DNA of 64,000 bases from the NCBI GenBank assembly GCA_021782495.1, contig JAJXUV010000006.1, positions 1 through 64,000 on the forward strand, written 5' to 3'. Of this stretch, positions 26,387 to 34,981 are shown piece after piece. The DNA is from Pseudomonadota bacterium. GTDB lineage: Bacteria; Pseudomonadota; Gammaproteobacteria; UBA1113. A program made the translations under genes and the position numbers. Numbering within the stretch: the stretch's first letter is position 1; each line of letters opens with the position of its first letter. A model generated the notes under the pieces. The model was not told the origin of the DNA. It saw only the letters and a list, made by a program, of their open reading frames with translations, and searched no databases.

Positions 26387-26938
26387 ATGTTGAAAGGCTT
26401 GCTGGCGTTGATAAAGCTATGGTGGGATATTTGTCGGTTCAAACGTAACCCTGAAGAAGTTCCTTATTCGCCGACTTTGTTGTTGGTGGTGGCGGCCTGT
26501 CAATGGGGTTTAGCCTATTTGGCTTGGGCCAATAGCCGCAATTGGCAATATGGTCTGGTCGCCGCAACGGTTTACATTGCCATTTTATTGTTTTTACCTT
26601 ACATTATTTTGTTGGCAGCGCGTAAAACAGCGCGCTATGTACAAATGCAGGCGGCTTTACTCGGAACTTCTTTGTTATTGAACCTTGTGGCAGCTATTGT
26701 CATTATTGTGGTTGCTTTTTTGGCGCAAAAAGTCGCGTTTTTCCAATATGTGATGATGGCCGTGATTGCGGTGATGGTGGTTTGGGCCGTGTCCGTGCAA
26801 GCGAAAATTTATCAATCGGCTTTGGAAAAATCACGCTTGATGGCGGTTTGTATTGCTGTGTTTGTGCTCTTAGCCAGTTCGAATCTATTTGAATGGATGA
26901 TGCGTTTTTTAGGCTGGGTGAAGGATAGTATCTTGTGA
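26387..26938 (+). CDS. Multi-pass inner-membrane protein, unknown
   Basis: 183 residues with five likely membrane helices (about 28-47, 55-75, 88-112, 118-136, 150-168). Loops are short and basic. No family is recognised. GAGGC lies upstream of the ATG. The stop overlaps the GTG of mpl (GTGA), so it is translationally coupled to a cell-wall recycling ligase; a transporter-like or envelope role is possible but unproven. Confidence 0.75.
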   Translation: MLKGLLALIKLWWDICRFKRNPEEVPYSPTLLLVVAACQWGLAYLAWANSRNWQYGLVAATVYIAILLFLPYIILLAARKTARYVQMQAALLGTSLLLNLVAAIVIIVVAFLAQKVAFFQYVMMAVIAVMVVWAVSVQAKIYQSALEKSRLMAVCIAVFVLLASSNLFEWMMRFLGWVKDSIL

Positions 26939-28281
26939 GCAAACACATTTATATTCTAGGAGTTTGTGGAACGTTCATGGGCGGTGTTGCGGCACTTGCC
27001 AAAGAAGCAGGTTTCCAAGTGAGTGGTGCTGATGAAGCGGTGTATCCTCCAATGAGTACGCAGTTAAGAGAATTGGGCATTGCTTTAGTCGAAGGCTATC
27101 AAGATAATTTATCCGAATTGAATCCCGATCAAATCGTCATCGGCAATGCTTTATCCCGAGGAAAGCCGATTGTTGAAGCCATTTTGGCGCGTCAATTGCC
27201 TTATCTATCGGGACCCCAATGGCTCTATCAAGAAATTTTGCAACAGCGTCATGTGATTGCTGTGTCGGGGACACATGGCAAAACAACCACGGCCAGTTTG
27301 GTGGCGTGGATCTTAGAGCATGCTGGTTTAAATCCCGGGTTTTTAATTGGGGGCGTGCCAGAAAATTTTGGGATTTCGGCGCGTTTGGGGCAAAGTCCTT
27401 ATTTTGTGATTGAAGCAGACGAATACGACAGTGCTTTTTTCGACAAACGGTCCAAGTTTATGCATTATCATCCGCGGACACTTATTATCAATAATTTAGA
27501 ATTCGATCACGCCGATATTTTTAATAGCCTTGCCGACATTCAAAAACAATTTCACCATTTGCTGCGCACCGTTCCGCGCAATGGGACGGTCATTGTCCCA
27601 GACAATGATGCAGCGATTGCAGAAGTATTGGCTCAAGGCGTGTGGACGCCGGTCATATTTTTAAACCAAGATTTCAGTGCTGAAATGCTTAAAAGCGATG
27701 GCAGTGAATTTGTGGTGTTTCATCAAAGAAAAAAAATCGGCACTGTGTCTTGGAATTTGTTGGGTCAACACAATGTACACAATGCTTTGGCGGCGATTGC
27801 AGCAGCATATTCAGTCGGTGTTTCTATTGAAACCGCCTTGTCGGCTTTGCCGAAATTTAAAAATGTCAAGCGCCGGTTAGAAAAAAAAGGCGAAGTGAAA
27901 GGGGTGAGTGTGTACGATGATTTTGCGCATCATCCCACCGCAATTGCCACAACCTTGCAGGGATTGCGTGCGCGCGTTGGGAATGCACGTTTGTTTGCAG
28001 TTTTAGAATTGGGTTCTTACACGATGCGTACTGGTGTGCACAAAACCACTTTACCCCATTCCTGGTTAGAAGCCGATGAAATTGTGATTATACGGCCGGC
28101 TCCCGATTGGGGCGTAGAAGATTTAAAAGCAGCTTCTGCACGGCCCGTAAAAATATTCAATACGCTCAACGATATTGTGGCTTATTTTAAAAATACCGTT
28201 ACCACAGGCGATCATGTAGTCGTGATGAGTAACAAAGGCTTTGGTGGCATCCATCAAAAATTATTAGAGACTTTGGCATGA
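26935..28281 (+). CDS. mpl: UDP-MurNAc:L-Ala-gamma-D-Glu-meso-DAP ligase
   Basis: 448 residues (E. coli 457), GTG start. Mpl attaches recycled murein tripeptide to UDP-MurNAc. It has N-terminal GVCGTFMGGVAALA, the ATP loop SGTHGKTTTASL (near 111), IEADEYDSAFFDKRSKFMHY (Mur ligase with the Mpl-specific FFDKRSKF), NNLEFDHADIF, LGQHNVHNALAA and YDDFAHHPTA. Coupled at both ends by four-base overlaps. Confidence 0.96.
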   Translation: MSKHIYILGVCGTFMGGVAALAKEAGFQVSGADEAVYPPMSTQLRELGIALVEGYQDNLSELNPDQIVIGNALSRGKPIVEAILARQLPYLSGPQWLYQEILQQRHVIAVSGTHGKTTTASLVAWILEHAGLNPGFLIGGVPENFGISARLGQSPYFVIEADEYDSAFFDKRSKFMHYHPRTLIINNLEFDHADIFNSLADIQKQFHHLLRTVPRNGTVIVPDNDAAIAEVLAQGVWTPVIFLNQDFSAEMLKSDGSEFVVFHQRKKIGTVSWNLLGQHNVHNALAAIAAAYSVGVSIETALSALPKFKNVKRRLEKKGEVKGVSVYDDFAHHPTAIATTLQGLRARVGNARLFAVLELGSYTMRTGVHKTTLPHSWLEADEIVIIRPAPDWGVEDLKAASARPVKIFNTLNDIVAYFKNTVTTGDHVVVMSNKGFGGIHQKLLETLA

Positions 28282-29078
28282 CTAAAATTGCGGTCCTTCA
28301 AATGTGTTCTTCGGAAGACGTTGAAGAAAATCTCCAAACCGCACGCAATCTCATTCAAGAAGCTGCGCAGAAAGGCGCAAAACTCATTGCTTTACCGGAA
28401 ATGTTTCCTTTAGTGACTTACCAAGAAGAAAAACGCTTGCTTTTATCAGAGCCTTTTGGACGCGGAAAAATTCAAGATTTTTTAGCTAAAATGGCTAAAC
28501 AATATGGCATTTACTTAGTCGGTGGAACGATCCCCATTCAAGCGGGAGGTTCGAAGAGTTATGCTGCATGTTTGGTCTATGACGATGGTGGTCAGTGTAT
28601 TGGTCAATACAATAAAATACATTTGTTCGATGTGGTTTTATCGTCGACAGAATCGTATCGAGAATCGGCAACCATTCAAGCCGGCGAAGGTAGTATTGTC
28701 ATTGATACGCCTTTTGGGCGATTGGGTTTGGCCGTTTGTTACGACGTGCGTTTCCCAGAATTATTCAACGAACTTTTTGAAAAAGGCGCGCAAATCATCG
28801 TATTGCCCTCAGCTTTTACGGTTAAAACCGGTGAAGCGCATTGGCATGTCTTAACGCGTGCGCGGGCCTTAGATACTTTTTCTTATGTCTTAGCGCCTGC
28901 CCAAGGCGGAACGCATGCCAGTGGTCGAAAGACTTATGGCCACAGCGTCATTGTCGATCCGTGGGGAACACTGCTTGCTGAAGGCAGCCCTAGCCATGCC
29001 GAAGTCATTTATGCCGACATCGATTTGTCAGAAGTCGAACGTGTGCGTAAAGCCATCCCGATTGGGGATTATAAATAA
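28278..29078 (+). CDS. Carbon-nitrogen hydrolase (Nit/YbeM-type amidase)
   Basis: 266 residues. The Glu-Lys-Cys triad of the nitrilase superfamily is at Glu41 (ALPEMF), Lys113 (YNKIHLFDV) and Cys154 (LAVCYDVRFPEL). HLFDV and VRFPELF are typical of the Nit subgroup that hydrolyses deaminated glutathione, a metabolite-repair job; the exact substrate is inferred. Overlaps mpl by four bases and ends the operon. Confidence 0.88.
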   Translation: MTKIAVLQMCSSEDVEENLQTARNLIQEAAQKGAKLIALPEMFPLVTYQEEKRLLLSEPFGRGKIQDFLAKMAKQYGIYLVGGTIPIQAGGSKSYAACLVYDDGGQCIGQYNKIHLFDVVLSSTESYRESATIQAGEGSIVIDTPFGRLGLAVCYDVRFPELFNELFEKGAQIIVLPSAFTVKTGEAHWHVLTRARALDTFSYVLAPAQGGTHASGRKTYGHSVIVDPWGTLLAEGSPSHAEVIYADIDLSEVERVRKAIPIGDYK

Positions 29079-29093
29079 ATTTAATACATTCCC

Positions 29094-29122
29094 TTGATAT
29101 TTTTTAAACACTATTGTAAAAT
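29094..29122 (+). promoter_or_regulatory. Candidate sigma-70 promoter for the coiled-coil gene
   Basis: TTGATA (29094-29099), 17-base spacer, TAAAAT (29117-29122), 76 bases before the ATG at 29198. Confidence 0.55.
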
Positions 29123-29197
29123 ATGATAAGATTGATTGTTTTTATGCTTTAAAAACAACGATTTGAAAAAAATTAAATAACAGAGTGAAGGTAAGAA

Positions 29198-30958
29198 ATG
29201 ATAACGAATACACAAATTGAAAGTATTATATTAGAAATTGAAAACTGTCGCGCCTTGATGGTGGATGGTGATCCCTTTAAGGCTGAACTAAGCGCATGCA
29301 TCACGCATTTACGGGTGGTGCAAAGGTTTCCGGAGGGCCGCAGCAAACAGGACGCGTGGAAGAGTATACGGTCTGAGTTAGAAGTTATAGCGTACAAACT
29401 GGAGTCATTAGGCGTTTTTAATTTAGAGCCAATTAAAGCACCTAGTTTTGTTTCCGCAGCACAGGGTAACTCTAAAAGCGAGCCTAGGTTTGAAAGTAAG
29501 CCCAGACCCATCATTTTTGCTAAAATTGTCGAAGAAAAAAGAACTCCTAGAAAAGCCGTGCCATTTTTTATTGAAAATCAGCCACTCAGTCAGAAACCTT
29601 CTATGCACAATAGTGCCGAAATTTATCTTGGAAATGCTCCCCACCCAAAGAGTGCACATATTAATGGCACCATGAAAATAGCTTCTTCTGTCGATAGCAC
29701 TGAAAGTGCAGAGCTGAGATCTCGATTAGAAGCGATTTCAGAGCCTTTTTCTCAAGGCTTAAAAATTGTGCATGAGTACGGAAAGTATCTTGATGAGATA
29801 TTAAGAGGCGCTGATGAGATAATAGGATTGATTCGGAAATTAGAAAAAAAGTTGCGTATATTGAAGACAGAACTAGAAAAAGTTGGTAAAGATGCAAAGG
29901 AATATGATTTTTTGAGTCAAGACATCCTTCATGTTGAGACAGAAATAGCCAAATTGAGCAAAGTTAATACGTTGATAACTTTGATAAATGCGCGAAGGGA
30001 AAAACTGCAAGAATTGAAGTTCTTGTTTGACATAGGACGTGCGGGACAGATTACGCCAGCTGGGTGCGAGCGATTAATTTATGAAATTGAGAATTTTGAT
30101 AAAATAAATCCAAATACATTGCTTAGAGCGATGAAGTATAGTGGTCTTGATCAATACAAAGACGATCGTTATATTTCAAGAAATGGCCGTCGTGTGCAAA
30201 ACTGCCGTGATAAGGCAGTAAAAAAATTTGCTTCATACGAACTAAAGTTGAAGAACTTTGTTCCTGCTATTCGTCATGCAGAAAAATCAGAAATGCCTAA
30301 ATTTACGGTAGAAGTTGAGCTGGAATGCTCGCAAGACGAATTCTATGTTTATAACAAATCAAGAAAGGAATTTATTGATGACGTGACCGATATAGCTCAG
30401 CATTATATCAAAGATTTGGATTATTTGTCTGAAATTTTTAAGAAACTGACAGAAAAGAATTTGACGGCACAAGAAGAAGAAAAGCTTAAAAATATTCTAG
30501 GAATACAGCGTCAAAATCTGGTTCAGTTGCAAAAAAAATGTCAGTTCTTAAAAGATGTTAATACGTCATTAGAAAATATTTCGAAAGAAACTAAAGAAGT
30601 TATTGACGATATTTCAAATGTTATTCTGTGGTCTGAACTGATAATACTCTTCCAAAAAATCGCAGAATCAGAAGAGGTGAAAGATGTTTCTATTTGTACT
30701 CGTATCTGTATGGCGAGTCAATTTATTAAGGGGTATCATGATAAACTAAGTGGTATTCGTGATGCTATTGAAGATGAATTAACGCCACTTCCAGTCGATG
30801 AGCTCAATAAATTAGAAGCCGAAGTGCACTCTGAGGGGGAAAAAGAGGCTTTTAAAGATATGTCTTCTTTTTTTAAATTTGAAAAAATGCAATTGTCGGA
30901 AAAAAGTAGTGCGCCGAGTGAATTGAGCCAATGCTTTAAGTCTCGAAATAAGCGTTGA
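29198..30958 (+). CDS. Large coiled-coil protein, effector-like
   Basis: 586 residues; GAAGG precedes the ATG. Predicted almost entirely helical, with coiled-coil stretches around 205-270 and 400-470. No signal peptide or membrane helix. The last 60 residues hold a Glu-rich stretch (LNKLEAEVHSEGEKEAF) followed by a polar, basic tail (KSRNKR). That layout resembles C-terminal type IVB secretion signals, which is only suggestive. No enzymatic motif is seen and no family recognised. It has its own good promoter and lies in the accessory block with the ankyrin and Rab-like genes. Confidence 0.75.
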   Translation: MITNTQIESIILEIENCRALMVDGDPFKAELSACITHLRVVQRFPEGRSKQDAWKSIRSELEVIAYKLESLGVFNLEPIKAPSFVSAAQGNSKSEPRFESKPRPIIFAKIVEEKRTPRKAVPFFIENQPLSQKPSMHNSAEIYLGNAPHPKSAHINGTMKIASSVDSTESAELRSRLEAISEPFSQGLKIVHEYGKYLDEILRGADEIIGLIRKLEKKLRILKTELEKVGKDAKEYDFLSQDILHVETEIAKLSKVNTLITLINARREKLQELKFLFDIGRAGQITPAGCERLIYEIENFDKINPNTLLRAMKYSGLDQYKDDRYISRNGRRVQNCRDKAVKKFASYELKLKNFVPAIRHAEKSEMPKFTVEVELECSQDEFYVYNKSRKEFIDDVTDIAQHYIKDLDYLSEIFKKLTEKNLTAQEEEKLKNILGIQRQNLVQLQKKCQFLKDVNTSLENISKETKEVIDDISNVILWSELIILFQKIAESEEVKDVSICTRICMASQFIKGYHDKLSGIRDAIEDELTPLPVDELNKLEAEVHSEGEKEAFKDMSSFFKFEKMQLSEKSSAPSELSQCFKSRNKR

Positions 30959-31081
30959 TAAACTAGAGCAGAATTTCTTAATTCAGTCGAAGTTTAAGAT
31001 CATCATTGCAAGACAACCGTTGCTTGCTCTGTGTTTTTTCTGTAGAGTTGTAGAACAATATGCTCGTACTGGCAGCCACAT

Positions 31082-32419
31082 TTAATCCAGCAAGGATAAA
31101 GCTATAGCTCTTTGTATATCTGAGTCTGGATCGGGTGCTGGGGGATTATTTGGGCTCCCAGAACCCGAAGAGCGTGCGGGTAAAGAGCTTGAAGATAAGG
31201 AAGATGAAGATAAGCCGACAAAAAAACCGCATGGATTAGAAGCGGCTGAAGAGTGTGGTAGTGGGGAACCGTCCGAGTTTAGAGAAATAGGTTCCGGATT
31301 TTCAAAATCAAATAATCTTCTTTTGGTTGGAGGCACTGCTGTAACAGACGATGATGCTTCTCTTTTTCTTTTATAATTTTCTAGTGGCATCTTTCCTTCA
31401 GCATTGCGTATTTCTAAAGAAGCGCCCTTGTCGATTAAGTAGTTTATTATTTCTTCATCTCCATATTCGGTGGCCAAATGCAATGGCGTATTTCCCTTTT
31501 TATTCGATACATTGAGATCGATTTTATCACGATGTTCAAGAAGATCGTATAATGTGTCAATGTCGGCATCTCTTGCAGCACAATGTAAGTGTGTATTGCC
31601 CGTATGATATTCGACAATTTCTAGAGGTTCAGAAGAACTACCACTTTCTTGGATGAAGTTGGGTGAAAAGGTTTTTGACAGCGCATTGCTGAGAAGTGTT
31701 TCGATGTCTAGGGGCGTATGTCCGTTCTTATCGATAGCGTTGATATTTGCTGGATCAGCATGATAGATGGATTCATAAGTTCGTACATCTTTGTTTGCAG
31801 AATCTTGGAATTTTTTATGAAAAGCATCTATCAAACTGAGCTGTTCATATTCTTCAGACTCCATTTTTCCGTCTATATTAATAAATCCCTTATTTGGGAT
31901 GGTCTCTAAGGGCTTACACAAAGCGTCTTCACAACTAAGCTTTGTGGAATCGTATTTTTTGAACCCTTTCCCCAGTTTCTGAGGACCATGTTGTTTGATG
32001 AGCTGAGAAAGCAAGAGATTTTCTTTACCCGCTAAAAAATGAAGGGGCGTGGAATCATCGTCTGCAGAGGGAGCGTCCAGATCGGCGCCATACAAGCGTA
32101 ACAATAAAATGCCGTCCAAATAACGGATTTTTGCGGCAAAATGTAGCGGTGTGAATCCTTGTGCTTCGGTATTGACTGCAGCACCCCATTCTAAAAGTTT
32201 AAGCAGGATATCATGATCTTCTTTTAATATGGCTAAATGAAGCAGCGTTAGGCCTTGTTCATTGGGTGTGTTGACACACAAGGGTTTTTCGTGATCGGCT
32301 AAGCACAGTGAGAGTTCTTGCAGAGCGTCATAGTCTCTGTTTTGAACGATTTGTTGAAGATGTTGAAGGATTTGCTTTTGCTGAAGCTCTTCATCAATAA
32401 ATGTACTTGAGCTAGACAC
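31082..32419 (-). CDS. Ankyrin-repeat protein with NLS-like and UIM-like motifs
   Basis: 445 residues, GTG start with GGAG upstream. Ankyrin repeats: NEQGLTLLHLAILKE (about 54-85), EAQGFTPLHFAAKI, DDDSTPLHFLAGK, DKNGHTPLDIE, TGNTHLHCAARD, KKGNTPLHLATEYG and NAEGKMPLE. After them, KRKR (350-353) and KRR (366-368) are 12 residues apart, a bipartite nuclear-import pattern. KRRLF (366-370) matches the cyclin-docking RxL core. A Ser/Pro-rich linker leads to DSDIQRAIALSLLD at the C-terminus, an excellent fit to the ubiquitin-interacting motif. Such parts make sense only inside a eukaryotic cell, so this is a candidate translocated effector. Confidence 0.88.
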   Translation of the reverse strand: MSSSSTFIDEELQQKQILQHLQQIVQNRDYDALQELSLCLADHEKPLCVNTPNEQGLTLLHLAILKEDHDILLKLLEWGAAVNTEAQGFTPLHFAAKIRYLDGILLLRLYGADLDAPSADDDSTPLHFLAGKENLLLSQLIKQHGPQKLGKGFKKYDSTKLSCEDALCKPLETIPNKGFINIDGKMESEEYEQLSLIDAFHKKFQDSANKDVRTYESIYHADPANINAIDKNGHTPLDIETLLSNALSKTFSPNFIQESGSSSEPLEIVEYHTGNTHLHCAARDADIDTLYDLLEHRDKIDLNVSNKKGNTPLHLATEYGDEEIINYLIDKGASLEIRNAEGKMPLENYKRKREASSSVTAVPPTKRRLFDFENPEPISLNSDGSPLPHSSAASNPCGFFVGLSSSSLSSSSLPARSSGSGSPNNPPAPDPDSDIQRAIALSLLD

Positions 32420-32450
32420 AATGATTTCTCCTTCACAATTTATTTTTAGG

Positions 32451-32480
32451 TTTATAATAAAAAACCGATGCTAAAGTCAA
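32451..32480 (-). promoter_or_regulatory. Candidate sigma-70 promoter for the ankyrin gene
   Basis: Minus strand TTGACT (32480-32475), 18-base spacer, TATAAA (32456-32451), 32 bases before the GTG. It overlaps the last codons of waaG. Confidence 0.55.
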
Positions 32481-33592
32481 TTTTCCTCAATTACCGCGAC
32501 AGCGTGCTCTGCCAAATCGAAGAAATCAGCGCTTTTGGCATAAGACAGGGCAGCGCTTTGCCAGCGCTGTCTTTGGCTTTTGTCTTGAATGGCGTGTAAT
32601 AATAAAGCATTGAAATCTTTTTGAGAAAAGGGCGAAGGTATTAAAGCACCACAATCAGCTTGCTGAATATAAGGTGCATAACCACAAACATCGCTAACCA
32701 ATACGGGTAAACCAGCGACCAAGGCTTCTAATAAAATAATGCCCGCATTTTCTCTGTACGCGGGATGCAATAACAAATCCGCTGCAAATAAGAAGCGTGA
32801 AATGTCTTCTCTTCCAGGGAGTATATGAATGCGATCGTCTATTTTGAAACGCCGACTTAAGCGAAGAAAAGGCGGCGCCTTATCTTGGCCGATGACGATC
32901 AAATGACAGTATTTTAAAATATTTGGCGGTAATGAAGCCATTGCCGCAATGCTGCGATCCACCCCTTTGGTTTTGAATCCAGAACCGATCATCAATAACA
33001 GGATCTCTTCATTCGGAATAGAAAATTCTTGCCGTAGCTCGTGATTTATCGTGGCAGCATTCTCAGGACGAATGCGATCGCGGCTGATCCCGGGCGGTAA
33101 AATGCTAAAACGCGAGGCAGGGGTGTGATAATAGTGTTGAAATTCTCGTTGTTGTGTTTCGCTCAATGCTAATATGTGTGTGTTTGCTTTCGCATGGAAA
33201 ACCGTTTCTTCATCACGATAAAATTGTTGAAAGCGGGGATTGAAACGTTGATACCAAGAAAGAGATTGCTTGAATTGCGCGACAAAACAAGAATCCGCTG
33301 CATAGTAAAGGTCTAAGCCCGGCATTTTATTAAAGCCAATGACTTTGTCGACGGGATTTTTTTTCAGATCGTCTTGTATCCATCGATGAAAACGTCTGTA
33401 TAGTACATGATGTTGCAGAGCTTTAATGGGAACCTGGCGTAAGTCGATGAAATCAGGGATTTCGCCCTGCCAATTTAAAGCGTAAACACGAATAGAATGC
33501 CCACGTTGATGGCACTGTGTCGCAATATTCAAAAAATCACGTTGTAAACCGCCGAAGGGGAAATATTTGTATAAGCAAAAAGCAAGTTTCAT
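32477..33592 (-). CDS. waaG: LPS core heptose glucosyltransferase family (WaaG-like)
   Basis: 371 residues from the ATG at 33592, which restores the family start (KLAFCLYKYFPFGGLQRDF); a longer frame to 33763 has no family similarity and crosses a divergent gene. A GT-B, GT4 enzyme: VIGFNKMPGLDLYYAADSC, LPPGISRDRIRP, GSGFKTKGVDRSIAA and the nucleotide-sugar ENAGIILLEALVAGLPVL region all match WaaG. It adds the first hexose to the heptose of the LPS core. No clear ribosome-binding site precedes the ATG. Confidence 0.9.
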   Translation of the reverse strand: MKLAFCLYKYFPFGGLQRDFLNIATQCHQRGHSIRVYALNWQGEIPDFIDLRQVPIKALQHHVLYRRFHRWIQDDLKKNPVDKVIGFNKMPGLDLYYAADSCFVAQFKQSLSWYQRFNPRFQQFYRDEETVFHAKANTHILALSETQQREFQHYYHTPASRFSILPPGISRDRIRPENAATINHELRQEFSIPNEEILLLMIGSGFKTKGVDRSIAAMASLPPNILKYCHLIVIGQDKAPPFLRLSRRFKIDDRIHILPGREDISRFLFAADLLLHPAYRENAGIILLEALVAGLPVLVSDVCGYAPYIQQADCGALIPSPFSQKDFNALLLHAIQDKSQRQRWQSAALSYAKSADFFDLAEHAVAVIEEN

Positions 33593-33603
33593 AGTGGGGC
33601 TAC

Positions 33604-33632
33604 TTGTGTATTTGTTGGGCAAATAGTATGAT
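33604..33632 (+). promoter_or_regulatory. Candidate promoter for the small membrane gene and rlmE
   Basis: TTGTGT (33604-33609), 17-base spacer, TATGAT (33627-33632), in the divergent gap with waaG. Confidence 0.4.
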
Positions 33633-33662
33633 CGACTCATAGTATACACTGAATATTCTAAA

Positions 33663-33899
33663 ATGAAAAAGAGTACGACTGTTAACAAAAGCCCCTTCAA
33701 TAGCGTCAAATTGCTGTTAGCTCTGGGTTTATTTTTAGGTCTTTGTTTATTAATGGTTTTCACACGCAGTGCGTATAGCCAAAGTCAGCAAAGTCTCTTT
33801 TTATTCTTTTATGCAGTGGTTTGGGCTGTGGCTTGTGTGGCGCGAGTAAGGTATGTACAAAATAAAAAGGTGAGAGAAAATGGCCCGATCCAAAAGTAG
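33663..33899 (+). CDS. Small two-helix membrane protein, unknown
   Basis: 78 residues with two hydrophobic helices (about 17-36 and 45-63) and basic ends. A promoter-like site lies 31 bases upstream, but no Shine-Dalgarno is seen, so the start is uncertain. It overlaps the rlmE start by 20 bases. It resembles the many short membrane proteins of unknown role beside housekeeping genes. The antisense reading, an extension of waaG, is less likely. Confidence 0.45.
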   Translation: MKKSTTVNKSPFNSVKLLLALGLFLGLCLLMVFTRSAYSQSQQSLFLFFYAVVWAVACVARVRYVQNKKVRENGPIQK

Positions 33900-34545
33900 C
33901 AGTCGTTGGCTAAGAGAACATTTCCAAGATCCTTATGTGAAAAAAGCCCACCAACAAGGGTATCGGGCGCGCTCGGCCTTCAAATTAGAAGAATTATTGA
34001 CCAAGACACCTTTGATTCGCTCTGGGATGTGGGTAGTGGATTTGGGCGCAGCGCCGGGAGGGTGGAGTCAAATCGCCGCGCGCTTTTGCACCGCGCGCGG
34101 CCGTGTCTTTGCTTTGGATATTTTGGCGATGGATGCCTTAGAATACGTCGAAAATGTGCAAGGCGATTTTACCCAACCCGAAGTATATGAACAATTTTGC
34201 GCACTGATTCGCGAGCGAGCCCTTGCCGAAAACAGAACAGGGGAGCGGCTCATTGATGGCGTTTTAAGCGATATGGCGCCGAATATGAGTGGGACTTTGG
34301 CCGTGGATCAAGCCCGTTCCATGGTTTTGTCCGAATTGGCTTTTCAATTCGCCTGTGAAACCTTGAAAACAGGGGGATTTTGGGTGTGTAAAATATTTCA
34401 AGGCGAAGGCAGCGATGCTTTATTGAAGCAAGCGAGGGCTGCTTTTAAGAAAGTGACCGTCCGTAAGCCAGATGCCTCGCGTGCCCGTTCTCGAGAGGTG
34501 TATTGGGTGGCGGAGGGGTTCAAGAGCCTGTCAACGGGCTCTTAA
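33880..34545 (+). CDS. rlmE: 23S rRNA (uridine2552-2'-O)-methyltransferase
   Basis: 221 residues (E. coli 209). AAGGTGAG precedes the ATG. N-terminus SSSRWLREHFQDPYVKKA and RARSAFKLEE are typical. SAM motif VVDLGAAPGGWSQ, LSDMAPNMSG, and K/E catalytic residues at KIFQGEG and ARSREVY complete the K-D-K-E set. It methylates U2552 of 23S rRNA late in 50S assembly. The last eight or so residues (FKSLSTGS) are encoded by the left end of a palindromic element, which supplies the stop codon. ftsH, its partner in E. coli, lies 3 kb downstream. Confidence 0.94.
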   Translation: MARSKSSSRWLREHFQDPYVKKAHQQGYRARSAFKLEELLTKTPLIRSGMWVVDLGAAPGGWSQIAARFCTARGRVFALDILAMDALEYVENVQGDFTQPEVYEQFCALIRERALAENRTGERLIDGVLSDMAPNMSGTLAVDQARSMVLSELAFQFACETLKTGGFWVCKIFQGEGSDALLKQARAAFKKVTVRKPDASRARSREVYWVAEGFKSLSTGS

Positions 34546-34861
34546 AGCAGGATAAACGCATCTAAATTTTAAACAAATTTAGCATAAACACCCCTTTTTT
34601 GTGTATTTAATATACAGAACAGCTGCTTTTAAGTTATTTTCTGGAGGAAAGGAATAGCTGAAATCAGCTGTATACCTTAAGTCTTTAAAAGAACAAGTGA
34701 AATAAAGGGGTTTTAATATCTTGTCACAATCGCCGGGTAAATAGAGATAATTTAACCGAGCCGCGATGGTAATACGATACGGGGTTATGAATTTTTTATT
34801 AGCCAAAATCCCATTTTTGTACCAATTTAGATGCGTTTATCCTGCCTCTTAAAGGCTCTTG
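34521..34861. repeat. MITE-like element with 22-bp perfect inverted ends
   Basis: GCAGGATAAACGCATCTAAA and two further bases (34547-34568) are repeated inverted at 34824-34845. CAAGAGCC (34521-34528) and GGCTCTTG (34854-34861) lie outside them. The left end also forms a hairpin (34522-34543). Inside, 34715-34766 matches 57225-57276 at 48 of 52 positions and includes the CCGAGCCGCGA core shared with 18511. A 75-codon minus-strand frame inside is not a convincing gene. It accounts for most of the gap from 34546 to 34981; the remaining 120 bases are AT-rich leader of the next gene. Confidence 0.85.
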
Positions 34862-34981
34862 TTTATTTTTGAGACTATTTTATGTTAAAATAGCAACACT
34901 TTAAGGACTGTCTTTAATTATAATAAAACAACTGAAAATCATAGTATAGCATTAATTATAAATCTATTTGAGGGTAATGTC

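Noticed and set aside
33593-33763. N-terminal extension of waaG containing a hydrophobic segment
   Set aside because: It precedes the exact WaaG family start and lies across a promoter and the small plus-strand gene; the hydrophobic run is probably the antisense of that gene's helix.
34579-34806. 75-codon minus-strand frame inside the 34521-34861 element
   Set aside because: Its RLNYLYLPG segment is also readable in the element at 57225, but this is explained by shared repeat DNA; no ribosome-binding site or family.
34890-34930. PmrA-type direct repeat (TTTAA...TTTAA) upstream of the Rab-like gene
   Set aside because: The two TTAA cores are 13 bases apart rather than the 11 of the PmrA box, and AT-rich DNA gives such pairs often.
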